A stretch of DNA of 64,000 nucleotides from Lachnospiraceae bacterium (GTDB lineage Bacteria; Bacillota; Clostridia; Lachnospirales; Lachnospiraceae), in assembly GCA_017509985.1 (NCBI GenBank), contig JAFWOE010000003.1, forward strand, positions 24,562 to 88,561. The letters are read 5' to 3'. The notes beneath the pieces were generated by a model. That model was not told the DNA's origin and made no database searches. It saw only the letters and a list, made by a program, of their open reading frames with translations. The position numbers and the translations under genes are program-made. Below, piece after piece: positions 36,822-45,638 of this stretch; the stretch's first letter is position 1, and each line of letters starts with the position of its first letter.

Positions 36822-38048
36822 ATGGCATTTTGTACCAAATGCGGATCAAAGATCGGCGATACAGCTTCATTCTGCACGGTCTGCGGAGCTGCCAGAAAAC
36901 CGGTGAATAATAATGCTCCGAAAAAGATGGAGGGCCGTGGAAACGTTCCGAAGAACGCGTCCGGAAACCGTCAGGGGCAGCAGAATCAGCAGGCTCGGCC
37001 AAACCGTCAGGGCCAGCCGAAACGGCTGGATCCGCGCCGTGCGGCGGCAGGAAGTTCCACCCGACGTCCGTCTCCCGCGCCGAAAAAGCCGGAGTCCGGC
37101 AATAAATCCAAAATCATCATTATTATCTGCATCATTGCAATCGCTGCTGCAGCGGCCATGATCATTCTCATGCTTCTGAAAAACAGCGGCCAGCTCAGCT
37201 TTTTCGAGTCCAAAACCAAAACCGAGGCGGAAGACAACAGCAAGAAAGACAAAGCAAAGAACGAAGATGCGGAGGATGAAGACTCGGATGAAGATACAGA
37301 CGAGGAAAAAGATAAAGACTCCGAAGACAGGAAGGATAAAGAAAAGGAGGCTGCTGCTTCCTCTGTAGCTTCCGAATCCGAAGAATCGGAAACCCCAAAG
37401 CCCGCTGAGACGGAAACGCCCAAACCGACAAAAACAGAAACGCCTTCGCCGACACCGACAGCTACGGCAACACCGACTGCAACTCCGACGGTTACGGCTA
37501 CCCCGACGCCGACCGCTACACCGACTCCGACGAGTGAGCCGACACCGACCGCGAAGCCGAAGCCGGTACCCAGCGTGAAGAAAGCCTCGGAGGTTTCGCT
37601 GGGAAGCTATAAAAAAGCCGGTATCTCTTCGGCCAGCGCGACTTCCGAACTGGTGCAGGTGGAAAGACCGGATATCAGCAATTCTGCTTCGATGGCGGTG
37701 GACGGAGACACCGTTACCTCATGGCAGGAAGCGGTGAACGGATACGGAGAAGGCGAATATATCGACATCACCCTTTCCGGACAGAATGCGATCCGCGCGA
37801 TCACTTTCAACATGGGCAACTGGAGAGATGACGAAAACTATCGAAAGAATTCCCGCCCGAAAGATATCACGATCTGGCTCGGCAGTGAAAGCTTCAATGT
37901 AACGATCCCCGACGGGAAGACACAGTACTGCGTAGAGTTTTCCACGGCCGTAAACGCGGACAAGGTTACGGTCCGGATCGACAGCGTCTATAAAGGCGAC
38001 GAGTGGGACGACACCTGTATTTCCGAGATCACCATCTATTCGGAATAA
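36822..38048 (+). CDS. Zinc-ribbon, membrane-anchored protein with C-terminal discoidin-like domain
   Basis: The 408-residue protein has four parts. An N-terminal zinc ribbon (CTKCGSKIGDTASFCTVCGA) is followed by a Gln/Arg/Pro-rich basic linker. A membrane helix lies at about 99-120 (IIIIICIIAIAAAAAMIILM). Next come a highly acidic Lys/Asp/Glu stretch and a Thr-Pro repeat region (about residues 205-250). The C-terminal 145 residues resemble a discoidin or NADase-type glycan-binding domain (SMAVDGDTVTSWQEAV, ITFNMGNWRDDENYRKNSRP). The last domain should be outside the cell. The ATG at 36822 follows AGGAGG; the ATG 12 codons earlier has no site. Confidence 0.82.
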   Translation: MAFCTKCGSKIGDTASFCTVCGAARKPVNNNAPKKMEGRGNVPKNASGNRQGQQNQQARPNRQGQPKRLDPRRAAAGSSTRRPSPAPKKPESGNKSKIIIIICIIAIAAAAAMIILMLLKNSGQLSFFESKTKTEAEDNSKKDKAKNEDAEDEDSDEDTDEEKDKDSEDRKDKEKEAAASSVASESEESETPKPAETETPKPTKTETPSPTPTATATPTATPTVTATPTPTATPTPTSEPTPTAKPKPVPSVKKASEVSLGSYKKAGISSASATSELVQVERPDISNSASMAVDGDTVTSWQEAVNGYGEGEYIDITLSGQNAIRAITFNMGNWRDDENYRKNSRPKDITIWLGSESFNVTIPDGKTQYCVEFSTAVNADKVTVRIDSVYKGDEWDDTCISEITIYSE

Positions 38049-38080
38049 AGACGGTCGTTTCTGACAGATCAATACATATA

Positions 38081-38116
38081 AATGAAACAGCTGCCATACG
38101 GCAGCTGTTTCATTTT
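38081..38116. terminator. Hairpin terminator between convergent genes
   Basis: A perfect 15-base-pair stem (AATGAAACAGCTGCC with complement) and loop ATAC lie between the discoidin-like gene and the cold shock gene. Short T or A runs on both sides suggest action in both directions. Confidence 0.85.
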
Positions 38117-38173
38117 CAAGTCGATTCCACGTGAGTCAGCATTACTTTTTGATCTATTAATCAGTGGGGAGCC

Positions 38174-38374
38174 TTACATCTTGACTACATTTGAAGCCTG
38201 AAGACCTTTCTCACCTTCGCTTAAATCATAAGTAACTGTCTGGCCCTCTTCCAGGGTTTTAAAGCCTTCACTCTGGATTGCGGAATAATGAACAAATACA
38301 TCCTTGCCGTCTTCCCCGGTGATAAAGCCATAACCCTTGTCAGCGTTGAACCATTTAACAGTACCTGTGTTCAT
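38174..38374 (-). CDS. Cold shock protein, CspA family
   Basis: A 66-residue single OB-fold protein with both RNA-binding motifs: KGYGFITGE (RNP1) and DVFVHYSAI (RNP2). It binds single-stranded nucleic acid and loosens mRNA structure. The ATG follows GGAGGT by 7 bases. It has its own strong promoter and a leader of only about 40 bases, much shorter than that of E. coli cspA, so strong cold induction through a long leader is not expected. Confidence 0.95.
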   Translation of the reverse strand: MNTGTVKWFNADKGYGFITGEDGKDVFVHYSAIQSEGFKTLEEGQTVTYDLSEGEKGLQASNVVKM

Positions 38375-38422
38375 TGTGCGTTTACCTCCATGCCGTAATT
38401 ACTTCGCTTTTGCACAAAGACG

Positions 38423-38451
38423 ATTATAGGCTTGTCAAAAGTGAAAGTCAA
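38423..38451 (-). promoter_or_regulatory. Promoter of the cold shock gene
   Basis: On the minus strand TTGACT (38446-38451) and TATAAT (38423-38428) are separated by exactly 17 bases. Confidence 0.88.
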
Positions 38452-38897
38452 GTAATGGGAACTGTTCATTATTTGTGGATGAAAGGCTGTGCTTCGGCCG
38501 CAGCAGCAGAAGAGAACAGCCCGCATAAGATGAAGGCTCCCGGTGTGACAAAAATGATTCCGGGGAAAGCGGAAAGCTTTCCGGAATGTTTACGGCTGCA
38601 TGAACAATGTGCCTGTTTAATAAGTGTTTAAAAGCTTTTATGAATGGATGCTCCGGGAATTTTAAGATCCGGAAGAGTTGAATGAAAGATCATCAAGAGA
38701 AAACAAAAATGAAAGATGATTTGCTCAGGTCGTTGCAGCTGCCTCCTTTCCGGCACAACAGTTCATTTATACGGATACAATAGCATAATACGAAACGGAT
38801 TTCAAGACGAAAAAACTCCGGCGCGCTGCCGGGCCCCTGTCTCACGGAACAACGGGACACTTGTTTTTTCCATGCTGATGAGATAAACTATACGGGT
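38452..38897. other. Gene-free stretch upstream of pyrC
   Basis: No coding frame here has a ribosome site. A GGAAAGCTTTCC palindrome lies near 38572. A CCGGC-GCGCT-GCCGG hairpin at 38818-38832 and a TTGTTTTTT tract near 38862-38870 lie just before the pyrC start and together look like an attenuator or a terminator remnant. I do not see a PyrR anti-antiterminator consensus. Confidence 0.45.
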
Positions 38898-40193
38898 ATG
38901 AAACTGTTGATTAAGAACGGAAGAATCATCGATCCCGAAACACGGACGGACCGGGTCATGGATCTGCTTGTTGACGGGAGTTTCATTAAAGCGTGGGGTG
39001 AAGAGATCCGCTGCGAAGATGAAGATCTGCAGACGATCGACGCCTCGGGCTTTATTGTCATGCCCGGGCTGATCGATATGCACGTCCATTTAAGAGACCC
39101 CGGCCAGACCTGGAAGGAAGACGTGTACTCCGGAGCTGCCGCTGCCGCGAAAGGCGGGTTTACGACGATCGTAGCCATGGCTAATACCGTACCGGTCACG
39201 GATACGCCGGCCCGGATCGCCGCGGTTATGGAAAAGGCAGCGGATACCGGGATCCATGTGATCCAGGCCGGAGCCGTTACGACCGATCTGGAAGGTGTGC
39301 ACCTGGCGGATCTGGAAGGCTATGCGGAAGCCGGATATCATGTCGTTTCGGAGGACGGAAAATCCGTGATGAATTCCGGACTTTTCCGGCGTGCGCTGAA
39401 TATGGCACACCGGTTCGATATGATCGTTCTTGATCACTGTGAAGATAAGTACCTGGTCAACGGCGGATGTGTCAATGAAGACGCTGTTTCCAGAAAAGAA
39501 GGCCTCCCGGGGATCACGAACAGCGTGGAAGATGCCATAACGGCCCGGGACCTGATGATCGCAAAGGATGCCGGTGCAAGGCTTCATCTCTGCCATATGT
39601 CTACGGTCCGGAGCGTCGAGATGCTGAAAAAGGCAAAAGAGGACGGCTGCCCGGTCAGCGGAGAAGTTACCCCGCATCATCTGATCCTGACCAGTACGGA
39701 CCGGAAGCCTCTGGATACCAACTATAAAATGAATCCGCCCCTTCGTACGGAAAAGGACAGGGAAGCGCTGGTCAAAGGCCTTCTTGACGGTGTCATCGAC
39801 GTGATCAGCACGGATCATGCGCCCCACCGGCATATGGAAAAGCAGACGACGATGGTCAAGGCACCGTTCGGAATCGTCGGCCTGGAAACGGCAGCTTCGC
39901 TTATCTGGACCGAGTTTGTAAAAAAGGGACATATGACGCCGCTGCAGATGGTCGAAAAGATGAGCTATAATCCGGCAAAGCTTCTGAAGCTTGAAAGAAG
40001 GGGACGCTTATCCCCCGGAAACGAGGCGGATCTCATACTCTGGGATCCGGACTGTTCGTACCGGATCGACGCGGAGAAATTCGTTTCCAAAAGCAAGAAC
40101 ACGCCTTTTAACGGCAGACGTGTCTACGGGGAAGTCCTCATGACGGTCTGCGGAGGCGGGATCGCCTACGCCGCGGAAAGAAACGCGGAGTGA
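38898..40193 (+). CDS. pyrC: Dihydroorotase
   Basis: A type I dihydroorotase of 431 residues that closes carbamoyl aspartate to dihydroorotate in pyrimidine synthesis. The metal motif DMHVHLRDPG lies near residue 58, VVSEDGKSV in the middle, and STDHAPH near 307. The ATG at 38898 has only a weak GGG upstream, yet gives the family N-terminus LLIKNGRIIDPETRTD. No other pyr genes are in the window, so it is not in a pyr operon here. Confidence 0.95.
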   Translation: MKLLIKNGRIIDPETRTDRVMDLLVDGSFIKAWGEEIRCEDEDLQTIDASGFIVMPGLIDMHVHLRDPGQTWKEDVYSGAAAAAKGGFTTIVAMANTVPVTDTPARIAAVMEKAADTGIHVIQAGAVTTDLEGVHLADLEGYAEAGYHVVSEDGKSVMNSGLFRRALNMAHRFDMIVLDHCEDKYLVNGGCVNEDAVSRKEGLPGITNSVEDAITARDLMIAKDAGARLHLCHMSTVRSVEMLKKAKEDGCPVSGEVTPHHLILTSTDRKPLDTNYKMNPPLRTEKDREALVKGLLDGVIDVISTDHAPHRHMEKQTTMVKAPFGIVGLETAASLIWTEFVKKGHMTPLQMVEKMSYNPAKLLKLERRGRLSPGNEADLILWDPDCSYRIDAEKFVSKSKNTPFNGRRVYGEVLMTVCGGGIAYAAERNAE

Positions 40194-40221
40194 ATTTCAA
40201 CAGAACAGGCGGAGAAATTAA

Positions 40222-40539
40222 TTGGCCAACAAGCAGAAATTCAGATTCGTATCAAAACCGGTCGCCCGGGGAGGAAAGCAGTCCATTGCACTTGCGGCGG
40301 TTTCCGGCGCGGTCATGATCGCTTCCATGATCGTTTCCTTTATTTATGAAGGAAACGGCGGGAGTATTCTCGGTGCGCTCGGACTGTGTGCGATCCTTCT
40401 GGCGGGCTACGGTTTTGTACTTGGGATCAAAGGGCTGAACGAGAAAAAAGTGAACCACATGTATTCCTTTATCGGCACGGTCACAAGCGGCCTGGCTGTA
40501 ATACTGTGGCTTGCCATTTTTCTGGTGGGGCTCAAATAA
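40222..40539 (+). CDS. Small three-helix membrane protein (DUF6142-like)
   Basis: A 105-residue protein starts from TTG at 40222, preceded by GGCGGAG. It has a basic N-terminus (KQKFRFVSKPVARGGKQS) and about three hydrophobic helices with a KGLNEKK loop. It looks like DUF6142, a clostridial family of unknown function; I am fairly but not fully sure of that name. Confidence 0.7.
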   Translation: MANKQKFRFVSKPVARGGKQSIALAAVSGAVMIASMIVSFIYEGNGGSILGALGLCAILLAGYGFVLGIKGLNEKKVNHMYSFIGTVTSGLAVILWLAIFLVGLK

Positions 40540-40608
40540 AAGACCGGTTCCGACAGCAGATCTTTATGCGGCGGACATCCATAACTGACAACATGCGGAG
40601 AATAATAC

Positions 40609-42702
40609 ATGATCATCGAAGAACAGGATAAAGAATTATTTCAGGAAAGATATTCACTGGCATTCGAAAGACTGAAAGAGATACCTTCCGAAGATGCCGT
40701 AAAAGAACCGTTCCGCAGCTTTTTTGTAAAAGAGGCGGAATTCCTTTGCATGCTCCTGAACAGGAGAGAAGAGCTTTATGATGCCGAAGGCCGCAGGCGG
40801 CAAAAGGACGTTTCCTTTGAAGAACTGCAGGCTTTCAATAAAAAAATGTACGCGGATATCCTTCCAGAAGCATATCCGGAGTCCTACGGCGACCCCGATT
40901 ACGCGGAGAAAATGCTGGGCAGGGAATACGGAAGGCTGTTCGGCTGGCTTTACGCGGAGCTTCGCGGGGCGATCCCTTTTGCATACGAAAACCGCCCCTG
41001 GGATCTGACGGTACTGGCCGAACTCTTTCTGGAAATCTACGGTGCTTTTTCCGGGGAGGAGCCGGCGGCGCCCGCACAGTTAAAAAACATTATTTACGCG
41101 TACAATTATGATTACTGCGCAGATTTTACGAGAGACCGCATTGCGGAGCAGATCGATCCTTCTTATGATTTTGCAAAAAAGATCATCATGGAATCGGATC
41201 TGAACGATCTGAGATATCTCTTTGAGTACGGCCTCTATATTTCCGATAATGAGATCCGGACCGCTTCGTTTCTGAATACACTGCAGCAGGATGAGATCGA
41301 AGCGATGGCTTCCACTTATACCGAAGGCTATCGCATGGGCTTCGAAAAAGCAGGGATCGACCTTTCCAAAAAGAAGACCGTGAACATCCGTTATTTTGCG
41401 GGCTTCGAAAGAATGATCCGGGCAGCGGTCCTTCAGTTTGAAAAGATGGGGCTTGACAGCGTGATCTACCGGGTGCAGTCCCGGAGCACGGATTCATGGT
41501 CGCCCAGAAAGAACGGATACGACGGCGGCGATCCCAATCCGCAGTTCTTCTTTGACCATTGCACGGACCATGGGATCTATCTGGACGAAAAGATGCTTTC
41601 CGCAAAGCTGGCTGCGATGACGCAGGCGTTTGAATCCATGAAGGAGCTTGCGAATACTCATGCCGGTCCGGCTGTGATCGAGACCTTCGGAGCCGCACTT
41701 TTCAATCCGAAGTCCAAGGACAGCGTGAAAAAGCTGACCCCGGAGCAGCAGGAGCTGATGGTTCGGTATAATTCCGAAGCGGGCCAGATCACGAAAAGGT
41801 ATATTATCGGCGAGGAACGGAGCTTTACCATCATTGCGTATCCGGTCCCGGATATCGGCGAAAACTTCGAAGAGATTTTTAAAGAAACCGTCCGGATCAA
41901 CACACTGGATTACCGGACTTATGAGAATATCCAGCAGAAGCTGATCGACGCGCTGGACGAGGGTGACTTTGCCGTAGTCAAAGGGACGAACGGCAATGAA
42001 ACGGACCTGAAGATCTGCCTGCAGAAAACAGAGGATCCTTCCCGGCAGACAAAGTTTGAGAACTGCGTCGCGGATGTAAACATCCCGGTCGGAGAAGTCT
42101 TCACTTCGCCGCTTCTGGAAGGCACGACTGGCCTTCTTCATGTAAAACAGGTCTATCTGGAAGGCCTGAATTACATCGATCTGAAGATCCGGCTGAAGGA
42201 CGGAATGATCGAAGACTACACCTGTTCGAACTTTGACACCGAGGAAAAAAACCGGAAGTACATTGAAGAGCATATCCTTTTCAACCATCCGACCCTGCCG
42301 ATCGGCGAGTTTGCCATCGGAACGAATACGACAGCGTACGAAGTCGGCCGGCGCTTCCGGATCATGGACAAGATGCCCATCCTGATCTACGAAAAGACAG
42401 GACCGCATTTTGCCTTCGGCGACACCTGCTTTTCATGGCAGGAGGAGCTGCACACCTATAATCCCGACGGGAAAGAAATGATCGCGAAGGACAACGCCTG
42501 CTCGATCCTGAGGAAGACAGATCCGTCAAAAGCTTATTTCGGATGTCATACCGATATAACGATCCCTTACGATGAACTGGGATACATCCGCGCCGTGAAA
42601 AAAGACGGAACGGAGATCTCCCTGATCGAAAACGGACTTTTTACCCTGGAGGGCTGTGAAGAGCTGAACGAAGCGCTTTATCGTGCACTCGGGAGCAACT
42701 AA
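40609..42702 (+). CDS. M29-type aminopeptidase with large N-terminal extension
   Basis: The C-terminal half (about 300-697) matches the M29 leucyl aminopeptidase family. The conserved dimetal ligands appear as GEVFTSPLLEG, IGEFAIGTN, TGPHFAFGD and GCHTDITI. M29 enzymes are usually about 370-410 residues, whereas this one has about 300 extra N-terminal residues of helical character (FQERYSLAFERLKEIPSEDA), which I do not recognise. It probably trims peptides in the cytosol. ATG at 40609 has a CGGAG site. Confidence 0.85.
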   Translation: MIIEEQDKELFQERYSLAFERLKEIPSEDAVKEPFRSFFVKEAEFLCMLLNRREELYDAEGRRRQKDVSFEELQAFNKKMYADILPEAYPESYGDPDYAEKMLGREYGRLFGWLYAELRGAIPFAYENRPWDLTVLAELFLEIYGAFSGEEPAAPAQLKNIIYAYNYDYCADFTRDRIAEQIDPSYDFAKKIIMESDLNDLRYLFEYGLYISDNEIRTASFLNTLQQDEIEAMASTYTEGYRMGFEKAGIDLSKKKTVNIRYFAGFERMIRAAVLQFEKMGLDSVIYRVQSRSTDSWSPRKNGYDGGDPNPQFFFDHCTDHGIYLDEKMLSAKLAAMTQAFESMKELANTHAGPAVIETFGAALFNPKSKDSVKKLTPEQQELMVRYNSEAGQITKRYIIGEERSFTIIAYPVPDIGENFEEIFKETVRINTLDYRTYENIQQKLIDALDEGDFAVVKGTNGNETDLKICLQKTEDPSRQTKFENCVADVNIPVGEVFTSPLLEGTTGLLHVKQVYLEGLNYIDLKIRLKDGMIEDYTCSNFDTEEKNRKYIEEHILFNHPTLPIGEFAIGTNTTAYEVGRRFRIMDKMPILIYEKTGPHFAFGDTCFSWQEELHTYNPDGKEMIAKDNACSILRKTDPSKAYFGCHTDITIPYDELGYIRAVKKDGTEISLIENGLFTLEGCEELNEALYRALGSN

Positions 42703-42782
42703 GGGTTTTGCAGAAAGACGGCTCCGCGCTTCGGCGCAGACATGATATTACTCAGACAGTATCGTCTGGATCTGGAGAACGT

Positions 42783-43340
42783 ATGAAAAGAATCATTGCA
42801 GCTGCAGCGGCAGTTATTTTATCCCTGATGCTGGCCGCCTGCGGGCAGAAGGAAGAACCGGTGGACGAATACGCCCTTGCGTATGCAGCGGCCGGCGAAA
42901 TCATTGACACAGGGGTGATCAAGGCAGTCTGTCCGACCGGATGGACCAATGTCGATGCTTACGACCTGAATGCCTCTGATACGAAACCGGTCACGGATAC
43001 GGTCGTTTTTGTCAAGGACGGGACGTCTGTCGGCGAAAACAAGCCATATATCAGGATCCGGGTCCATGATGCGGAAACAGAGCCGGTCTATCCCGACAGA
43101 AATGTATATTCGGATGCAGCGGATATCACGCCTTTTACGGAAGGGGCTTTTACATGGAACGGCTTTACGGCTTCGGTAAACGGTCAGACCTTCACCTGGG
43201 CGATGTCCGACAGCATGGGGTTTCCGGTCGAAGTCTATCTCTGGAATCATACCGGGGAAGAACTCCATGCGACCATAAATGATTCCAGTGTCCGGATGAT
43301 ACTGGAAAGCCTTGTTGTCACAAAAGATGTGAAAAAATAA
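42783..43340 (+). CDS. Putative lipoprotein, unknown function
   Basis: The protein begins MKRIIAAAAAVILSLMLAACGQ: a signal peptide with a lipobox (LAAC), so it should be attached to the outer face of the membrane through Cys20. The mature part of about 165 residues is strand-rich, with conserved-looking TFTWAMSDSMGFPVEVYLW. The ATG at 42783 follows GGAG; the longer frame from 42708 lacks a site and would bury the signal peptide. Confidence 0.8.
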   Translation: MKRIIAAAAAVILSLMLAACGQKEEPVDEYALAYAAAGEIIDTGVIKAVCPTGWTNVDAYDLNASDTKPVTDTVVFVKDGTSVGENKPYIRIRVHDAETEPVYPDRNVYSDAADITPFTEGAFTWNGFTASVNGQTFTWAMSDSMGFPVEVYLWNHTGEELHATINDSSVRMILESLVVTKDVKK

Positions 43341-43348
43341 GGATGGAT

Positions 43349-44743
43349 TCAGGCCGGACCGGAAGTTTCGGATGTTTCGATCCGGATCACATTGATCCAT
43401 TTTCCGGAAAGGAAACGGATCAGGCATACAAGGCCTTTGGAAGGATATTCCAGCCTCAGCAGGAAATAGATCCAGAACGGCGGGAGATGCCATACGAACG
43501 ACGCCAGAGCGCCGAGCGGAAGTGAAACGACCCAGATCAGGATCGTATCCCACTTCAGAAGGAAAGCAGTATCTCCTCCTCCGCGAAGTATGCCCTTGCT
43601 GGTCATGAAGGCGATCATCTGCATCGGAAGGAAGAAGCAGTTGACGATGATGCAGTCGTGTGCAATGCTGCGGGTATAATCGGAAACAGAATACAGGCTG
43701 AGATACGGCCCTTCCAGCAGCAGAAGAGGAATAATAAGGACCAGACCGAGGAGCAGCGCGATCATAACATACGCGTTGCCCTCTTTTTTTGCACGGACAA
43801 CGTCGCCTTCGCCGATCGTATTGCCGATAACGACAGCGGCGGCGCCGGAGATCGACATGTTGAGGATGCTGAGCATCTGCACGACGGTATTGACGATCGA
43901 TGCTGCGGCAGTGACTTCTTTCCCGTTATGACCGAGGACAACGGCGACCAGCGCCAGGCTGACGCCGAGGGACGTATCACTGACGACCAGCGGAATGCTG
44001 TAGTGAATGAAGTTTTTACGGATCTCCGCACTTTGGGACCGGAAAAGATCGGGGAAGCGCAGGTTGATCCGCTTATCGGCGAGGATAAGGTGGCCGAAGA
44101 TGAACAGGAACTCAAAGGAACGTGCGATCAGCGTTCCGACACCGGCGCCCACAATGCCCATTTCCGGCGCGCCGAGTTTACCGAAGATAAATACCCAGTT
44201 GAAGAAAATGTTCAGGAAAAACGATACCGTGGACCCGATCAGCGGCACCCGTACCGAATTGACGCTCCTCAGGATATAGGAAGAAGTCGAGGCCAGTCCG
44301 GCCATGATAAAGGTCACGCCGATATAGCGTATATAAGGGATGCCGGCTTTGATAACGTCCGGATCATTTGAAAAAACAGTCAGTATGCCTCCCGGAATGA
44401 AGAGGGCCAGCAGGGTGAAGGCCAGATATATGAAGAAGGACAGCTTAAGCGCCAGGGAGGTGGTCTGCTTCAGGGAGTCCAGGTCTTTGGAACCCCAGAA
44501 CTGCGAAGTCATAACGATCGCTCCGCTGCCGATGCCCATTCCGAGATAAAAAACAAGGGAGTAAAACTGATTGCTCTGCGAGACCGCGGAGATCTGGATC
44601 TCGCCGAGGTGGCCGATCATGATGTTGTCAAAGAAATTGATGCCCATGGAAATAAGCTGCTGCATGATGATCGGCAGCATCAGGACCAGGGTCTTTTTCA
44701 TCAGCGCTTTGTTGCGCAGTTCGGAGAGGGCACCGTTGCTCAT
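43349..44743 (-). CDS. MATE-family multidrug/sodium antiporter
   Basis: A 464-residue protein with 12 hydrophobic segments and MATE features such as LMLPIIMQQLISMGINFFDN in the first helix, a second MatE repeat and MGIGSGAIVMTSQFWG. It exports cationic compounds using an ion gradient. The start is uncertain: ATG at 44743 and GTG three codons upstream are both poorly served by ribosome sites. It ends 8 bases from the convergent lipoprotein gene. Confidence 0.88.
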   Translation of the reverse strand: MSNGALSELRNKALMKKTLVLMLPIIMQQLISMGINFFDNIMIGHLGEIQISAVSQSNQFYSLVFYLGMGIGSGAIVMTSQFWGSKDLDSLKQTTSLALKLSFFIYLAFTLLALFIPGGILTVFSNDPDVIKAGIPYIRYIGVTFIMAGLASTSSYILRSVNSVRVPLIGSTVSFFLNIFFNWVFIFGKLGAPEMGIVGAGVGTLIARSFEFLFIFGHLILADKRINLRFPDLFRSQSAEIRKNFIHYSIPLVVSDTSLGVSLALVAVVLGHNGKEVTAAASIVNTVVQMLSILNMSISGAAAVVIGNTIGEGDVVRAKKEGNAYVMIALLLGLVLIIPLLLLEGPYLSLYSVSDYTRSIAHDCIIVNCFFLPMQMIAFMTSKGILRGGGDTAFLLKWDTILIWVVSLPLGALASFVWHLPPFWIYFLLRLEYPSKGLVCLIRFLSGKWINVIRIETSETSGPA

Positions 44744-44811
44744 ACAGAACACTTTAACACTTTGTTCTGCCGTGGTAAAGAGCAGAAGGAAAACAGAACG
44801 GGACGAATAAT

Positions 44812-44842
44812 AAAAGCCCCGGCTTTATGGGCCGGGGCTTTC
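44812..44842 (-). terminator. Terminator of the Hsp20 gene
   Basis: An 11-base-pair stem (AAAGCCCCGGC with complement) and a 7-base loop; on the minus strand it is followed by TTTTATTATT. Confidence 0.9.
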
Positions 44843-44894
44843 AGTGAGGGAAAGAGGGTGTATGTATCAATAAAAGAGGTTGGTTCTGTATGGG

Positions 44895-45329
44895 TCAGCC
44901 TTCGATGGAGATGAATTTCTTCTGCTCGACTTCCGGCTCTTTGGCTTTTTTCGGAATGGATACCTTCAGGATACCGTTCTCGAATTTCGCCTTGATATCT
45001 TCTTCGGTGATGTTCTCGCCGACATAAAAGCTTCTGCTGCAGTTTCCTGCAAAACGCTCTCTGCGGATGTATTTGCCTTCTTCGTCTTTTTCTTCTTTTT
45101 CGGAAGATTTAAAAGCGCTGATGGTAAGGTATCCGTCTTTGATTTCGCCTTTTACATCATCCTTTGTGTATCCCGGAAGATCGATGTCCAGAATGAATCC
45201 GTCTTCGGTCTCCTTGACATCCGTCTTCATTACGGTGTTGGGAGGAAGGGGTTTGTAGCTTCTCTTAAAGGGCTCGTCAAAAAAGTCGTCAAAAAATCTT
45301 TCTCCGAAAAGTGATGGCATTGTAATCAT
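44895..45329 (-). CDS. Hsp20/alpha-crystallin small heat shock protein
   Basis: A 144-residue ATP-independent holdase. The alpha-crystallin domain runs from about residue 37 (DVKETEDGFILDIDLPGYTK) to 130, with the FENGILKVSIPK signature, and a short C-terminal tail. AAGGAGGT lies 7 bases before the ATG. A perfect CIRCE operator overlaps its promoter, so repression by HrcA is expected. Confidence 0.95.
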   Translation of the reverse strand: MITMPSLFGERFFDDFFDEPFKRSYKPLPPNTVMKTDVKETEDGFILDIDLPGYTKDDVKGEIKDGYLTISAFKSSEKEEKDEEGKYIRRERFAGNCSRSFYVGENITEEDIKAKFENGILKVSIPKKAKEPEVEQKKFISIEG

Positions 45330-45426
45330 GATATGTACCTCCTTAATATAAGATAAGCTGCGGATCTTTGCCGCTCGCCGGCCGTTTTCTCGATCCGGTC
45401 AGCCTTTTTTTTCTTTTGATGATTCA

Positions 45427-45455
45427 TTTATAGCACATTTATTAGCACTCGTCAA
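45427..45455 (-). promoter_or_regulatory. Promoter of the Hsp20 gene
   Basis: On the minus strand TTGACG (45450-45455) and TATAAA (45427-45432) with a 17-base spacer. The -35 hexamer lies inside the CIRCE element. Confidence 0.85.
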
Positions 45456-45468
45456 TAGTGAGTGCTAA
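45442..45468. promoter_or_regulatory. CIRCE element (HrcA operator)
   Basis: TTAGCACTC, nine bases, GAGTGCTAA: a perfect match to the 9-9-9 consensus recognised by the heat shock repressor HrcA. Confidence 0.97.
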
Positions 45469-45486
45469 TAAAAATTGTGAACATTC

Positions 45487-45638
45487 TGTGAAAACTACGA
45501 GCAGAGCAAAATCGGAAGAAGAGATGGAGGATCATGCTTGCATGATCCTCCATCTCTTCTTTTGATTTTATTGGGCGACAGCCCATCATCGAACGCGCGC
45601 AAGCGCGTGAGATGAAGCTCTGCTCGTATCTTTTCACA
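45487..45638 (-). other. Nested inverted-repeat element, candidate structured 3' RNA
   Basis: An outer arm (TGTGAAAA-C-TACGAGCAGAGC, 45487-45507) matches the far end (45617-45638) as an inverted repeat of 20 pairs with a small bulge. Enclosed are three hairpins: a perfect 22-pair arm at 45516-45561, GGGC-GACA-GCCC at 45573-45584, and CATC-N2-ACGCGC-GCAA-GCGCGT-N2-GATG at 45587-45614. The minus-strand stop codon of the DUF6472 gene lies in its right arm. It is probably transcribed as the 3' end of the oligopeptide operon. Confidence 0.65.

Noticed and set aside
37440..37560. Possible CRISPR or minisatellite in the CCGACACCGAC-type repeats
   Set aside because: The repeats are in-frame Thr-Pro codons of a protein stalk with no constant spacers.
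38374..38631. Plus-strand 85-codon frame upstream of pyrC
   Set aside because: It starts within the cold shock gene leader, has no ribosome site and runs across that gene's promoter.
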